From NCBI GenBank assembly GCA_002327405.1, contig DCVO01000110.1:1-10981 (forward strand): a DNA stretch of 10,981 bases, read 5' to 3'. Source of the DNA: Thiobacillus sp. UBA2186. Its GTDB lineage: Bacteria > Pseudomonadota > Gammaproteobacteria > Burkholderiales > Thiobacillaceae. This document shows, piece after piece, positions 1 through 7,044 of the stretch. Both the position numbers and the translations under genes were made by a program. The notes beneath the pieces were generated by a model, which ran no database searches, was not told the DNA's origin, and was given only the letters and a program-made list of their open reading frames with translations. Numbering within the stretch: position 1 is the first letter of the stretch; every line of letters starts with the position of its first letter.

Positions 1-486
1 CTCCAGGTCAAGGACGATATCCCCGGCACCATGACGGCAGAAGCCAACGCCGTCGTCGAGGACGAGGAAATGTCCGGCGGCATCGACGAGGCCGCAGGCG
101 TCGCCGGCGACCCGACCCCGGACTACACCGCCCAGGTCACCGGCAATGTCAGCAACAACGGCAACTGGGGCGCAGACGGTTTTGGCTCGATCACCCAGTT
201 CCAGGTCGGCGCCAACACCGCCGTGAACGTGCCCAACGGCGGCTCGGTCACGGTGTACTTCGCCCAGGACGGCAGCTACCTCGGCACCAATTCGACCGGG
301 GCAGCCGCCAGCCTGCTGGTAAACAGCACCGGCGCCTATACCTTCACCCTGCTGGATAACATGCTGATCACCTCCGGCCAGGGCGAACTCATCGACACGC
401 TCGGCACCGTCACCTTCACCGGTGTGGACGGCGACGGCGATACCGCCACCGTCGGCCTCACCCTCCAGGTCAAGGACGATATCCCC
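1..486 (+). repeat. Tandem adhesin repeat unit, 462-bp period
   Basis: Bases 1-24 and 463-486 are identical and encode LQVKDDIP in the same frame, so one complete unit of 462 bp (154 codons) lies between them. The sequence diverges right after the second copy (GTM in the first, VAV in the second). This marks the last junction of what is probably a longer array upstream of the window. The unit is visibly richer in GC than the sequence that follows about base 487. Confidence 0.75.
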
Positions 487-1710
487 GTCGCCGTTGACGA
501 TAACGCACTTTCCGTACCGGAAGGCGGCATTTCTACCGGCGGCAATGTCCTTACGAATGATCTACAAGGTGCGGATGGCGCAGTCGTTACGCACATTTCG
601 CTGAACGGTGGCACCACATGGCAGTTGATCACTTCTGGCACGCTTCAGCCTGACGGCTCCTACCTGTTTACGGAAAACAATGTAGGTACTTATACGTTCA
701 AGGCTGACGGGACATGGACATTCACTTCCGTCGCGAATGTATCAGGTAATACTGATGCTTCATTCAGCTATCGGATTACGGATGGTGATGGCGACACGGA
801 CGAGGCTCTCCAGCCGATCCTTGTGACGGACGTACTGCCCAGCACGGCCTACATCACGGTCAACACCAGCAATACCGGTGGAGGCGGGGCCACTGGCCAG
901 CAGCAATTCGAGGTCATAATCACCAATGGCGATACAACTCTAGCCAAGACTGCCACGCTGCAGGACCAAGAAGGCCAGCAGGACATCCCGCTTACCTTCG
1001 ATTCCGCCGTGCAGTTCCAGGAAGGGCAGACCTACACTGTCGTTCTGGATCATCTGAGCGGGTCCGCCCACGTCAACGTGACTGATTTCTCAATCACGAC
1101 CAGTGGTGGGGATGTAATCACACTAAACGGGAAAGGCGGCAACAACAACACCACTCTGATCGGAAATCCTGATGGGACAGAGGACGAGGACACCAGTTGG
1201 GACGGCGTCATCTACAACATTACGGGAGCAAATAACGTCAATGCCATCCAGGTATCCGACCCGATCGGTTATGACGTGAACACCGTGACCGGCGGTGATG
1301 CGGCGGACGATGGGAAAGTGCTGGTACTTCAACCCGCACTGGATGCAAACTCCGATTTCATCCTGGACTTCAGCGACTTGCCGATTGCGACCAATGGATC
1401 GGGCCAAACTGACCTCTTCGGTGTCGTAAATAAAATCGACATCTCAGGCGACGATGACGGGGTCAACACGAACTCTGACAACACGGTAATCCTCTCAGCC
1501 CAGGATGTGTTGGATCTTGGCAGCGGCGGAAACCACCATACCCTCTTTATATCCGGCGATGGTGACGATGAGATCCAGACCACCTCGATCTGGACTTCCG
1601 CCGGTACTGTGACAGTGGACGGAGTAACTTACGACTCGTACACTGCTGCCGTCGGGCCCAACATCGTCACCATCAACATTGAGCAAGGAATCGACAAAGT
1701 GGGCTTCTGA
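1..1710 (+). CDS. C-terminal part of a large repeat-containing type I secreted adhesin (LapA/Bap-like)
   Basis: The reading frame is open at the left edge, so this is the 3' end of a larger gene; the ATG at 31 lies inside a repeat and is not a real start. The visible 569 residues have three parts. First comes a 154-residue Ig-like/T1SS-143-type repeat that ends by repeating the opening LQVKDDIP. Next is a VCBS-like domain (about bases 487-835, with EGG-x-NVLTND, GTYTFKADGTWTF and YRITDGDGDTDEA). Last is a non-repetitive C-terminal region with Asp/Gly-rich turns, ending in a block (NKIDISGDDDG, VILSAQDVLDLG, GDGDDEI, GTVTVDGVTYDSY) that resembles the C-terminal type I secretion region of Bap-family adhesins. 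No clear GGxGxDxxx RTX nonapeptide array is seen. Cysteine is absent from the visible part, usual for these proteins. The lapG, lapD and TolC-type genes next to it make it the likely LapG substrate, but the N-terminal retention module and cleavage site lie outside the window. The family call is firm; the exact substrate relationship is inferred. Confidence 0.88.
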   Translation, partial: LQVKDDIPGTMTAEANAVVEDEEMSGGIDEAAGVAGDPTPDYTAQVTGNVSNNGNWGADGFGSITQFQVGANTAVNVPNGGSVTVYFAQDGSYLGTNSTGAAASLLVNSTGAYTFTLLDNMLITSGQGELIDTLGTVTFTGVDGDGDTATVGLTLQVKDDIPVAVDDNALSVPEGGISTGGNVLTNDLQGADGAVVTHISLNGGTTWQLITSGTLQPDGSYLFTENNVGTYTFKADGTWTFTSVANVSGNTDASFSYRITDGDGDTDEALQPILVTDVLPSTAYITVNTSNTGGGGATGQQQFEVIITNGDTTLAKTATLQDQEGQQDIPLTFDSAVQFQEGQTYTVVLDHLSGSAHVNVTDFSITTSGGDVITLNGKGGNNNTTLIGNPDGTEDEDTSWDGVIYNITGANNVNAIQVSDPIGYDVNTVTGGDAADDGKVLVLQPALDANSDFILDFSDLPIATNGSGQTDLFGVVNKIDISGDDDGVNTNSDNTVILSAQDVLDLGSGGNHHTLFISGDGDDEIQTTSIWTSAGTVTVDGVTYDSYTAAVGPNIVTINIEQGIDKVGF

Positions 1711-1740
1711 ACGACTGTATTGGAGATTACAAAGTAAAAT

Positions 1741-1775
1741 AACGCCTGACGGTTTTCCGTCAGGCGTTCTTTTTT
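1741..1775 (+). terminator. Rho-independent terminator of the adhesin gene
   Basis: A perfect 12-bp stem (1741-1752 with 1757-1768) closes a TTTT loop and is followed by C and six Ts (1770-1775). It begins 30 bases after the adhesin stop and ends 11 bases before the next start. It therefore isolates the adhesin transcript and argues against any longer start for the downstream gene. Confidence 0.93.
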
Positions 1776-1786
1776 GGGGAGACGCA

Positions 1787-2134
1787 ATGCCATACGTCAA
1801 GCGCGACAGCACAGGCAGCATTACCGCAATCTCAGCGGAAAAAACCAAGGCGATCGCCGAATGGATCGAGTTGGATGCCCCTGAGCTTAAGGATTATCTG
1901 GTCAGTCTCGCGGGAGAAGGACACCCCCCCGAAGTCGCCAACGCCCTGGAAGAGTCCGATCAGGCCCTGATCCGCGTGGTGGACGACCTGGTCAACGTGC
2001 TGGTGGAACACAACCTGATGCGCTTTACCGACCTGCCCGAAGCGGCGCAGAAAAAACTGCTGGAGCGCCGCTCGCTGCGCGAATCGCTGACTGCCTTGAA
2101 ACTGCTGGGCGACGACGACAACGGATTGATCTGA
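1787..2134 (+). CDS. Small conserved hypothetical protein (115 aa)
   Basis: The frame can be extended upstream to an ATG at 1679, but that extension would run through the adhesin stop and the terminator. The ATG at 1787, preceded by GGGGAGA, is the sensible start. The product begins MPYVKRDSTGSI, is acidic, has no signal peptide or membrane segment, and has a predicted helical C-terminal half with the block FTDLPEAAQKKLLERRSLRE. I recall similar short proteins in proteobacterial genomes carrying the label 'tryptophan synthase subunit beta like protein'. That name looks like a mis-propagated annotation: the chain is far too short for TrpB and shows no pyridoxal-phosphate lysine motif. It lies between the adhesin and lapD and is convergent with lapD (36-base gap). 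Function is unknown; a link to adhesin biology is only positional. Confidence 0.75.
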   Translation: MPYVKRDSTGSITAISAEKTKAIAEWIELDAPELKDYLVSLAGEGHPPEVANALEESDQALIRVVDDLVNVLVEHNLMRFTDLPEAAQKKLLERRSLRESLTALKLLGDDDNGLI

Positions 2135-2164
2135 CTGACCGTTCGAAACGCAGCTTGCCATAAT

Positions 2165-2187
2165 GGCCGGCTACGACACAGCCGGCC
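2165..2187. other. Inverted repeat over the 3' end of lapD
   Basis: A perfect 7-bp inverted repeat (GGCCGGC at 2165-2171, GCCGGCC at 2181-2187) with a 9-base spacer spans the lapD stop codon at 2171-2173. It lies in the short convergent gap between lapD and the small hypothetical gene. Neither strand has a T tract after it, so it is not a standard intrinsic terminator. It could stabilise or block readthrough from either side, or be chance in GC-rich DNA. Confidence 0.35.
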
Positions 2188-4084
2188 CGGTCACGCCGTC
2201 GAAGCCCAGGCCCGGCAGCACGGCCAGCTCTTCTGAACTGCGCACGCCTTCGGCAATCACCGACACGCCGATGGAATGCGCCATCTTGCACACGCCCCTG
2301 AGGAATTCCTGGTTGCCGGCATTCAGATGGATGTCGTGGATGAAGCTGCCGTCCACCTTCAGGTAATCCAGGCCGAGGTCGGACAGCTTGGCGATTTCGC
2401 CGAAGCGATGGCCGAAGTGCTCGATGCCCACCTGGCAGCCCAGTTTCTTCAGGGTGCGGCACAGGTCGCGGAAGGCCTCCAGCTGGCGGAACACGCCCTG
2501 TTCGGCCACTTCGATCCACAGCCGCTTGCACAAGGCCGGCTGCCCTTCCAGCAGCCCGACCAGCTTGTTGTGGAAGCCCCAGTCGGCGATGGTGTCGGCG
2601 GACAGGTTGACCGCGATATCGCCCCGGCCGGTGCGCAAACCGCTCAAGGCCAGGTGCATGACCTGCATATCCAGGTCGGCCGTAAGCTTCAAACGCTCTG
2701 CCATGGGCATGAAATCGCCGGCCGGCAGCCAGGGGCCGTCCGTTTGAGCCTGCAACCGGATGACGCTCTCCTGATGAATGGCCACGCCGTTCGCAGAGAT
2801 CACCGGGAAGGCGGCAAGTTTCAGGCGGTGCTCCGACAGGGCATTGGAAAGCAGCTTGCGCCAGCCTTCACCGGAAGTCGCCAGCGGCGACCCATCGCCA
2901 TGCTTGCTGGCAAAGACTTCGTTCGGTCCCTTGCCTTCGGCGATGGCCAGTGCGCTGTCGGCATTGGCCAACAGGGTCTCCATGGGTTCGCCGCGCTGGT
3001 AGCCCACCACGGCAAGATGGAACAGGTCTTCCAGTTCGGGGTAGGCGGCAGCCACATGGCGCATGGCCTGGGCAAGCTTGTCGGCCAGGGTTGGGGGGTC
3101 ATCCGCGCCGGGGGCCAGCAAGGCGAAATCCGAACCCCGTACCCGCGCGGCCAGCCAGTTGTTCTGGACGGCACAGGCCTCGTTCAGCAGTTTGGCCACC
3201 AGCTGCAGCAAGCCGTCTGCCCTGGCATGCCCCAGTCTGGCGTTGACGTTGTTGAGGTCGGCCAGGCGGATGATGGCCAGCAGGCCGACGGCCGAACCTT
3301 CCTCGCCGCTCAAGGCCTCGCGCAGGTAGCCGATGAAGAATTCCCGGTTGGGCAGGCCGGTCACGCTGTCATGGTTGACCTGCCGGCGCAGGGATTCGAG
3401 GCGCGCGGCCTCGTCCGCAAACATCTGCTTGACGCGCGCGACCATGTCGTTCATGGCCTGCACCACGCTGCGCAATTCAGGCACTTTGGGCAGTTCCACC
3501 GAGATGAACTGGCGCCGGGTGATGGCATGCGCCTGCTCGACCACATGATCGAGCGGGCGGGTGATGAGCCGCAGCATGAGGGTGCCGATCAATCCCGCAA
3601 CGAGGCCGCCCGCCAGGAACCAGATCGACAGTTCCAGGGTGCCCTTCCAGAGGTCCTGATAGGCGAATTTGCTCTGGCTGGCGAGGGTGATGGTGCCGAA
3701 CTGCTTCCAGCCGTCCTGCACATGGGCGATGCCGGGCCGGGCGCTGATGGGGAAAAGCTTCACGAACCAGGCGGGTGCGCCTGCAGCAGCCGCGGCCTCC
3801 TGCTTGCGCTCGGCAACCACTTTTCCCGTGGGATCGGTCAGCCGGATTTCCTGGTAATGCCCGGTATCGAACTGCGCTGACAGCAGCAGTTCGATGGTCA
3901 CCGGATCTTTCTCGCGGATTTGCGACATGGACAGTGCCAGCGCCGTGGCATTGTCCACATTCTTCAAATAGAGCTGCTTTTCGAGATAACTGCGTGCCGT
4001 AAACGTATTGACCAGCAGGCTGGCCGCAAAGGCAGCGACGGTCAACCCGATAACGGCAAGCCAGATGCGTCTGAACAGGGACAT
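2171..4084 (-). CDS. lapD: LapD-like inner-membrane c-di-GMP receptor, degenerate GGDEF-EAL
   Basis: This 637-residue protein has the LapD layout: membrane segment about 7-27, periplasmic LapD/MoxY N-terminal domain about 28-152, second membrane segment about 153-174, HAMP about 172-224, GGDEF-like domain about 233-390 and EAL-like domain about 405-632. The periplasmic domain holds GW at 125-126 and the typical AYQDLW at 141-146. A tryptophan near 125 anchors LapG in the Pseudomonas protein, so W126 is the likely counterpart. Both enzyme domains look dead: the GGDEF site reads RGSDF (316-320), EAL reads ESV (439-441), and the usual DDFG reads EHFG (555-558). KVDGSF (576-581) and AEGV (611-614) remain, fitting c-di-GMP binding without turnover. 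By family knowledge, c-di-GMP bound to the EAL domain makes the periplasmic domain capture LapG and so protects the adhesin. A good ribosome site (GGAGG) precedes the ATG. It lies 73 bases after lapG, likely in the same operon. Confidence 0.93.
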   Translation of the reverse strand: MSLFRRIWLAVIGLTVAAFAASLLVNTFTARSYLEKQLYLKNVDNATALALSMSQIREKDPVTIELLLSAQFDTGHYQEIRLTDPTGKVVAERKQEAAAAAGAPAWFVKLFPISARPGIAHVQDGWKQFGTITLASQSKFAYQDLWKGTLELSIWFLAGGLVAGLIGTLMLRLITRPLDHVVEQAHAITRRQFISVELPKVPELRSVVQAMNDMVARVKQMFADEAARLESLRRQVNHDSVTGLPNREFFIGYLREALSGEEGSAVGLLAIIRLADLNNVNARLGHARADGLLQLVAKLLNEACAVQNNWLAARVRGSDFALLAPGADDPPTLADKLAQAMRHVAAAYPELEDLFHLAVVGYQRGEPMETLLANADSALAIAEGKGPNEVFASKHGDGSPLATSGEGWRKLLSNALSEHRLKLAAFPVISANGVAIHQESVIRLQAQTDGPWLPAGDFMPMAERLKLTADLDMQVMHLALSGLRTGRGDIAVNLSADTIADWGFHNKLVGLLEGQPALCKRLWIEVAEQGVFRQLEAFRDLCRTLKKLGCQVGIEHFGHRFGEIAKLSDLGLDYLKVDGSFIHDIHLNAGNQEFLRGVCKMAHSIGVSVIAEGVRSSEELAVLPGLGFDGVTGPAVS

Positions 4085-4157
4085 GGCTATCCTCCAGCGT
4101 TAACTATATCAGCCAATTCGGCCGGGAAATTTTTGATCAGGCCTCGCATGGCAACAC

Positions 4158-4847
4158 TCACAATTCGATTCCTTCGGCGCGCATGCGTGCGATCAGGTCG
4201 CGCCAGCGCGACAGCCTGGCGGTCGCGCTGCCGGATGCCTTTTCCGACGGGCCGCTGCCGACCCACAGGCCTTCGCTGTTGAAGCTGAACACCGGGAACA
4301 AATCGCCCCGGCGCGAGGCCGGCAGGATTTCGCCGTTCAGGTTGTCCAGGATCAGCGGCTCCGCCCTGGGCGACGGGTAATAAGCCAGAACCATATGCGC
4401 CTGCGAGCCCCCGCCGAGCTGGGCGCGCACATAGGTCAGCCGCAGCTTGTCGAGCGGCACCCCCAGGCTTCGCAGCGAAACGTACTTGGCAATGGCAAAA
4501 TCCTCGCAATCGCCCCGCCCCCGCCCCAAGGCTTCCAGAGGCGTGGCCCAGTAGTCAGCCTTGCCCCATGTCTCAATATCGTCCACAAACGCAATTTTTC
4601 GGTTGAAGAATTCGTTGACCCGGCCGATTTGCTCGCTTTCAGGCAGGTCTTGCGCCTTCGCCACCGCTTCCCGCCACTGATTGACGGCCAGGACGGCGGA
4701 CGAGCCATAGCGCGCCTGGGCCAACTGGAGCAGTTTCTCCACATTGGACTGCCCTGCCTGCGGAACCGGCAGAAACAGAAAAAACAGGCCGAGGGCCATG
4801 AGTTTTCCGAGTTTTGCACTATGGCTTGAATACAACATTAGTGGCAA
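4158..4847 (-). CDS. lapG: LapG-like periplasmic cysteine protease (BTLCP family)
   Basis: The protein is a bacterial transglutaminase-like cysteine proteinase. Counted from the TTG start, the catalytic triad is C114 (in GDCEDFAIAKY), H151 (in AHMVLAYY) and D168 (in LILDNLN). The Cys-His and His-Asp spacings of 37 and 17 match those I recall for Pseudomonas LapG (C135, H172, D189). D113 and E115 beside the cysteine match the calcium ligands known in LapG. A hydrophobic N-terminal stretch (about 17-28, MALGLFFLFLPV) ahead of QAGQ suits Sec export to the periplasm. Known role: cleaves the N-terminus of LapA-type adhesins after a di-alanine motif, releasing them, unless LapD holds it. Start choice is open: TTG at 4847 has GAAGGG about 10 bases upstream, while ATG codons at 4838 (226 aa) and 4799 have weaker sites; all keep the catalytic domain. 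It is first in a lapG-lapD operon and divergent from the outer-membrane channel gene. Confidence 0.93.
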   Translation of the reverse strand: MPLMLYSSHSAKLGKLMALGLFFLFLPVPQAGQSNVEKLLQLAQARYGSSAVLAVNQWREAVAKAQDLPESEQIGRVNEFFNRKIAFVDDIETWGKADYWATPLEALGRGRGDCEDFAIAKYVSLRSLGVPLDKLRLTYVRAQLGGGSQAHMVLAYYPSPRAEPLILDNLNGEILPASRRGDLFPVFSFNSEGLWVGSGPSEKASGSATARLSRWRDLIARMRAEGIEL

Positions 4848-5052
4848 TTGGCATACACCCTTCGCGGCATTGCGATTGCGGGCCTTTTCTGTTTGAGCTT
4901 AAGATGCTGTGAGCTATGCCTTTAGATATCGGCCCTAATCGCCGAAACTGCAACAATTAAACGGTGAATGTTTGACAATAAGAAAGCCGGACACGAATCA
5001 AAGCTCAGGCGCATTCGCAATTCTTGATGGTGTTACAAACGGGGGTTTAAAC
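4848..5052. promoter_or_regulatory. Divergent intergenic region between lapG and the outer-membrane channel gene
   Basis: About 205 AT-richer bases separate two divergent genes of the same system, so both promoters should lie here. A perfect TTGACA occurs on the plus strand at 4972-4977, but no good -10 box sits 16-18 bases downstream (GAATCA at 4995-5000). On the minus strand only weak matches are visible. I see no clear operator palindrome, riboswitch or small gene. The regulatory role is inferred from gene orientation. Confidence 0.4.
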
Positions 5053-6957
5053 ATGATTTCAAAATGGTTCAAGATATCGGTGCTGGCTGCAATGGTGTCT
5101 TCCGCCTACGCGCAACCGATTAGCCTGAAAGACGCAGCCCAGGAGGCCGTGTTGCGCAATCCTGAAGTACAAGCCAAATGGCATGCCTACAAGGAAGCCA
5201 CCGAAACCGTGGGTATCGCCAAGGGGCGCTACTACCCCTCCCTCGACCTCAATGCCGGCATCTTCCGCGAGTGGAAAGATGAACCTACCGAGGCTGGCGG
5301 CGATCGCGATTTCACCTCGCGCGGCGTCGAACTGCGCCTGAACCAGATCCTGTTCGACGGCTTCGCCACCCGCAGCGACGTCAAGCGCCTGAACTACGCC
5401 CAGCGCGTGCGCTATTACGAGCTGCTGGACGCCTCCGAAGCCGCCGCCCTCGAAGCCATGCGCGCCTACAACGATGTACTTCGCTACCGCGCCCTGCACA
5501 AGCTGGCCGAGCAGAACTACGTCCAACACCGCGCGGTGTACGAGCAGATCCAGCGCAAGGTCAAGCTCGGCGTCGGCCGCGGCGTCGACCTTGAACAGGC
5601 TACCGGCCGCCTGGCACTGGCCGAATCCAACCTCCTGACCGAAGCCAGCAACCTGCATGATGTAAGCGCCCGCTACCAGCGCATCGTCGGCTCGCTGCCG
5701 CCCGCGGAAATGGCTGCCCTGCCCAAGCTCACCCAGGACGTGCCGCCGAAGGCCGCCGATGCGCTGAGAAAGGCCTACGAGTTCAACCCCGGCCTGACTG
5801 CCGCCAACGAGAACATCGTTTCCTCGCTGGCCGACGTGGACGTCAAGCGCGCCCCCTACTATCCGCGCCTGGACCTGCAGGCCGCCCAGTCCTGGGGCTG
5901 GGACACCGACGGCATTGACGGCACCTACGACAACCGCAAGATCGGCCTGGCCCTGAATTACAACCTGTTCCGCGGCGGCTCCGACCAGGCCGGCGAGCGC
6001 GCGGCCGTCGAGCGCGTGAGCATCGCCAAGGACCTGCGCGACAAGGTCTGCCGCGACGTGCGCCAGACCCTGACCATCGCGCACAATGACATCGGCCGCC
6101 TGGGCGAACAGCTGCAGTACCTGGAGCAGCACCTGACCTCGACCGAAAAGGCCCGCGACGCCTACCGCAAGCAGTTCGACATCGGCCAGCGCACCCTGCT
6201 CGACCTGCTGGACACCGAAAACGAACTGTTCGAGGCCCGCCGCGCCTACCTCGGCGCCAGCCACGACTACATCCAGGCCTACGGCCGCACCCACGGCTCC
6301 ATCGGCACGCTGCTTGAGGCCATCGGCCTGCAGCGCCTGGACACCCCCAACCTGTTCGACGGCAAGGAGAAGGCCGAATTCGATCCCGACACCATCTGCC
6401 CGCCCTCAGGCGCGAGCCAGCTGGTGGTGGACAAGGACAGGCTTTTCGCCGACGCCATGGCCGCCAATCCCAACCTGCTGCCGCCTGAAGACGTGCCTGC
6501 CCGCGCCCCGGTTCCGGTCATCGGCGACAGCGACGGCGACGGCGTGACCGACGACAAGGACAAGTGCCCCGACACCCCGAAGGGCACCAAGGTCGACCAC
6601 ACCGGCTGCCCGCTCCAGGACATCACCATTCTCAAGGGCGTGAACTTCGATTTCGACAAGGACACCCTGCGCCCGGATGCGACGCCCATCCTCGACGAGG
6701 CTGCTGCAGTCATGCAGCGCTACCCGGAAATCAAGGTCGAGATCGCGGGACACACCGACAGCGTCGGCACGGATGAATACAACATGGGCCTTTCCGCCCG
6801 CCGCGCCAAGACGGTAATGGATTACTTCGTTTCCAAGGGCATCGATGCCAGCCGCCTCAGCTCCAAGGGCTATGGCGAATCCAGCCCGATCACCGGCAAC
6901 GACTCTGCCGCCGGTCGCGCACAGAACCGCCGCGTGGAGATGCGCGTCATCAAGTAA
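5053..6957 (+). CDS. TolC-family type I secretion outer-membrane channel fused to an OmpA peptidoglycan-binding domain
   Basis: The frame extends upstream to a TTG at 4972, but the ATG at 5053 follows GGGGG and opens a clear signal peptide (residues 1-20, ending SSAYA before QPISL). The start gives 634 residues. Residues about 21-430 form an outer-membrane efflux protein domain with its internal duplication (KGRYYPSLDLNAG and RAPYYPRLDLQA; LNQILFDGF and LNYNLFRGG) and the late block GQRTLLDLLDTENELFEARR. Residues about 490-520 form a thrombospondin type 3-like calcium-binding stretch (DSDGDGVTDDKDKCPDTPKG). Residues about 530-633 are an OmpA C-terminal domain (NFDFDKDTLR, GHTDSVGTDEYN, LSARRA, NRRVE), with D569 and R584 in the positions that bind diaminopimelate in OmpA. 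TolC homologues normally stop near residue 430-480, so this is a fusion. Role inferred from context: LapE-like exit channel for the adhesin, tied to the cell wall. Confidence 0.93.
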   Translation: MISKWFKISVLAAMVSSAYAQPISLKDAAQEAVLRNPEVQAKWHAYKEATETVGIAKGRYYPSLDLNAGIFREWKDEPTEAGGDRDFTSRGVELRLNQILFDGFATRSDVKRLNYAQRVRYYELLDASEAAALEAMRAYNDVLRYRALHKLAEQNYVQHRAVYEQIQRKVKLGVGRGVDLEQATGRLALAESNLLTEASNLHDVSARYQRIVGSLPPAEMAALPKLTQDVPPKAADALRKAYEFNPGLTAANENIVSSLADVDVKRAPYYPRLDLQAAQSWGWDTDGIDGTYDNRKIGLALNYNLFRGGSDQAGERAAVERVSIAKDLRDKVCRDVRQTLTIAHNDIGRLGEQLQYLEQHLTSTEKARDAYRKQFDIGQRTLLDLLDTENELFEARRAYLGASHDYIQAYGRTHGSIGTLLEAIGLQRLDTPNLFDGKEKAEFDPDTICPPSGASQLVVDKDRLFADAMAANPNLLPPEDVPARAPVPVIGDSDGDGVTDDKDKCPDTPKGTKVDHTGCPLQDITILKGVNFDFDKDTLRPDATPILDEAAAVMQRYPEIKVEIAGHTDSVGTDEYNMGLSARRAKTVMDYFVSKGIDASRLSSKGYGESSPITGNDSAAGRAQNRRVEMRVIK

Positions 6958-6972
6958 TCTCCCTGTCCCGGC

Positions 6973-7004
6973 AAAAGCCCCGTTCTTTGGACGGGGCTTT
7001 TTTT
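6973..7004 (+). terminator. Rho-independent terminator of the TolC-OmpA gene
   Basis: A perfect 11-bp stem (6973-6983 with 6991-7001) with a 7-base loop runs into a T tract to 7004, 15 bases after the stop codon. Because the flanking genes converge and the left arm begins with four As, it may also work weakly for the bufC transcript coming from the right. Confidence 0.93.
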
Positions 7005-7044
7005 CGTCAGCAATTTGCCGTGCTTCCGCGTGGCGACAGCCGGG

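Noticed and set aside
2276..3880. 534-codon open frame on the plus strand opposite lapD
   Set aside because: It lies fully inside the strongly supported lapD gene on the other strand. The translation is low-complexity Gln/Gly/Ala/His-rich with no recognisable motif, as expected for an antisense shadow in GC-rich DNA.
4972..5000. TTGACA as a complete sigma-70 promoter for the TolC-OmpA gene
   Set aside because: The -35 match is perfect, but the hexamer 17 bases downstream (GAATCA) hardly resembles a -10 box, so it is mentioned only within the intergenic entry.
4972..5052. 27-codon upstream extension of the TolC-OmpA gene from a TTG
   Set aside because: It would bury the signal peptide behind a polar stretch, and the ATG at 5053 has the better ribosome site.
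5059..6294. 411-codon open frame on the minus strand opposite the TolC-OmpA gene
   Set aside because: The translation is a Val/Gly/Ala/Leu-rich shadow without domain features, while the plus strand has clear family motifs throughout.
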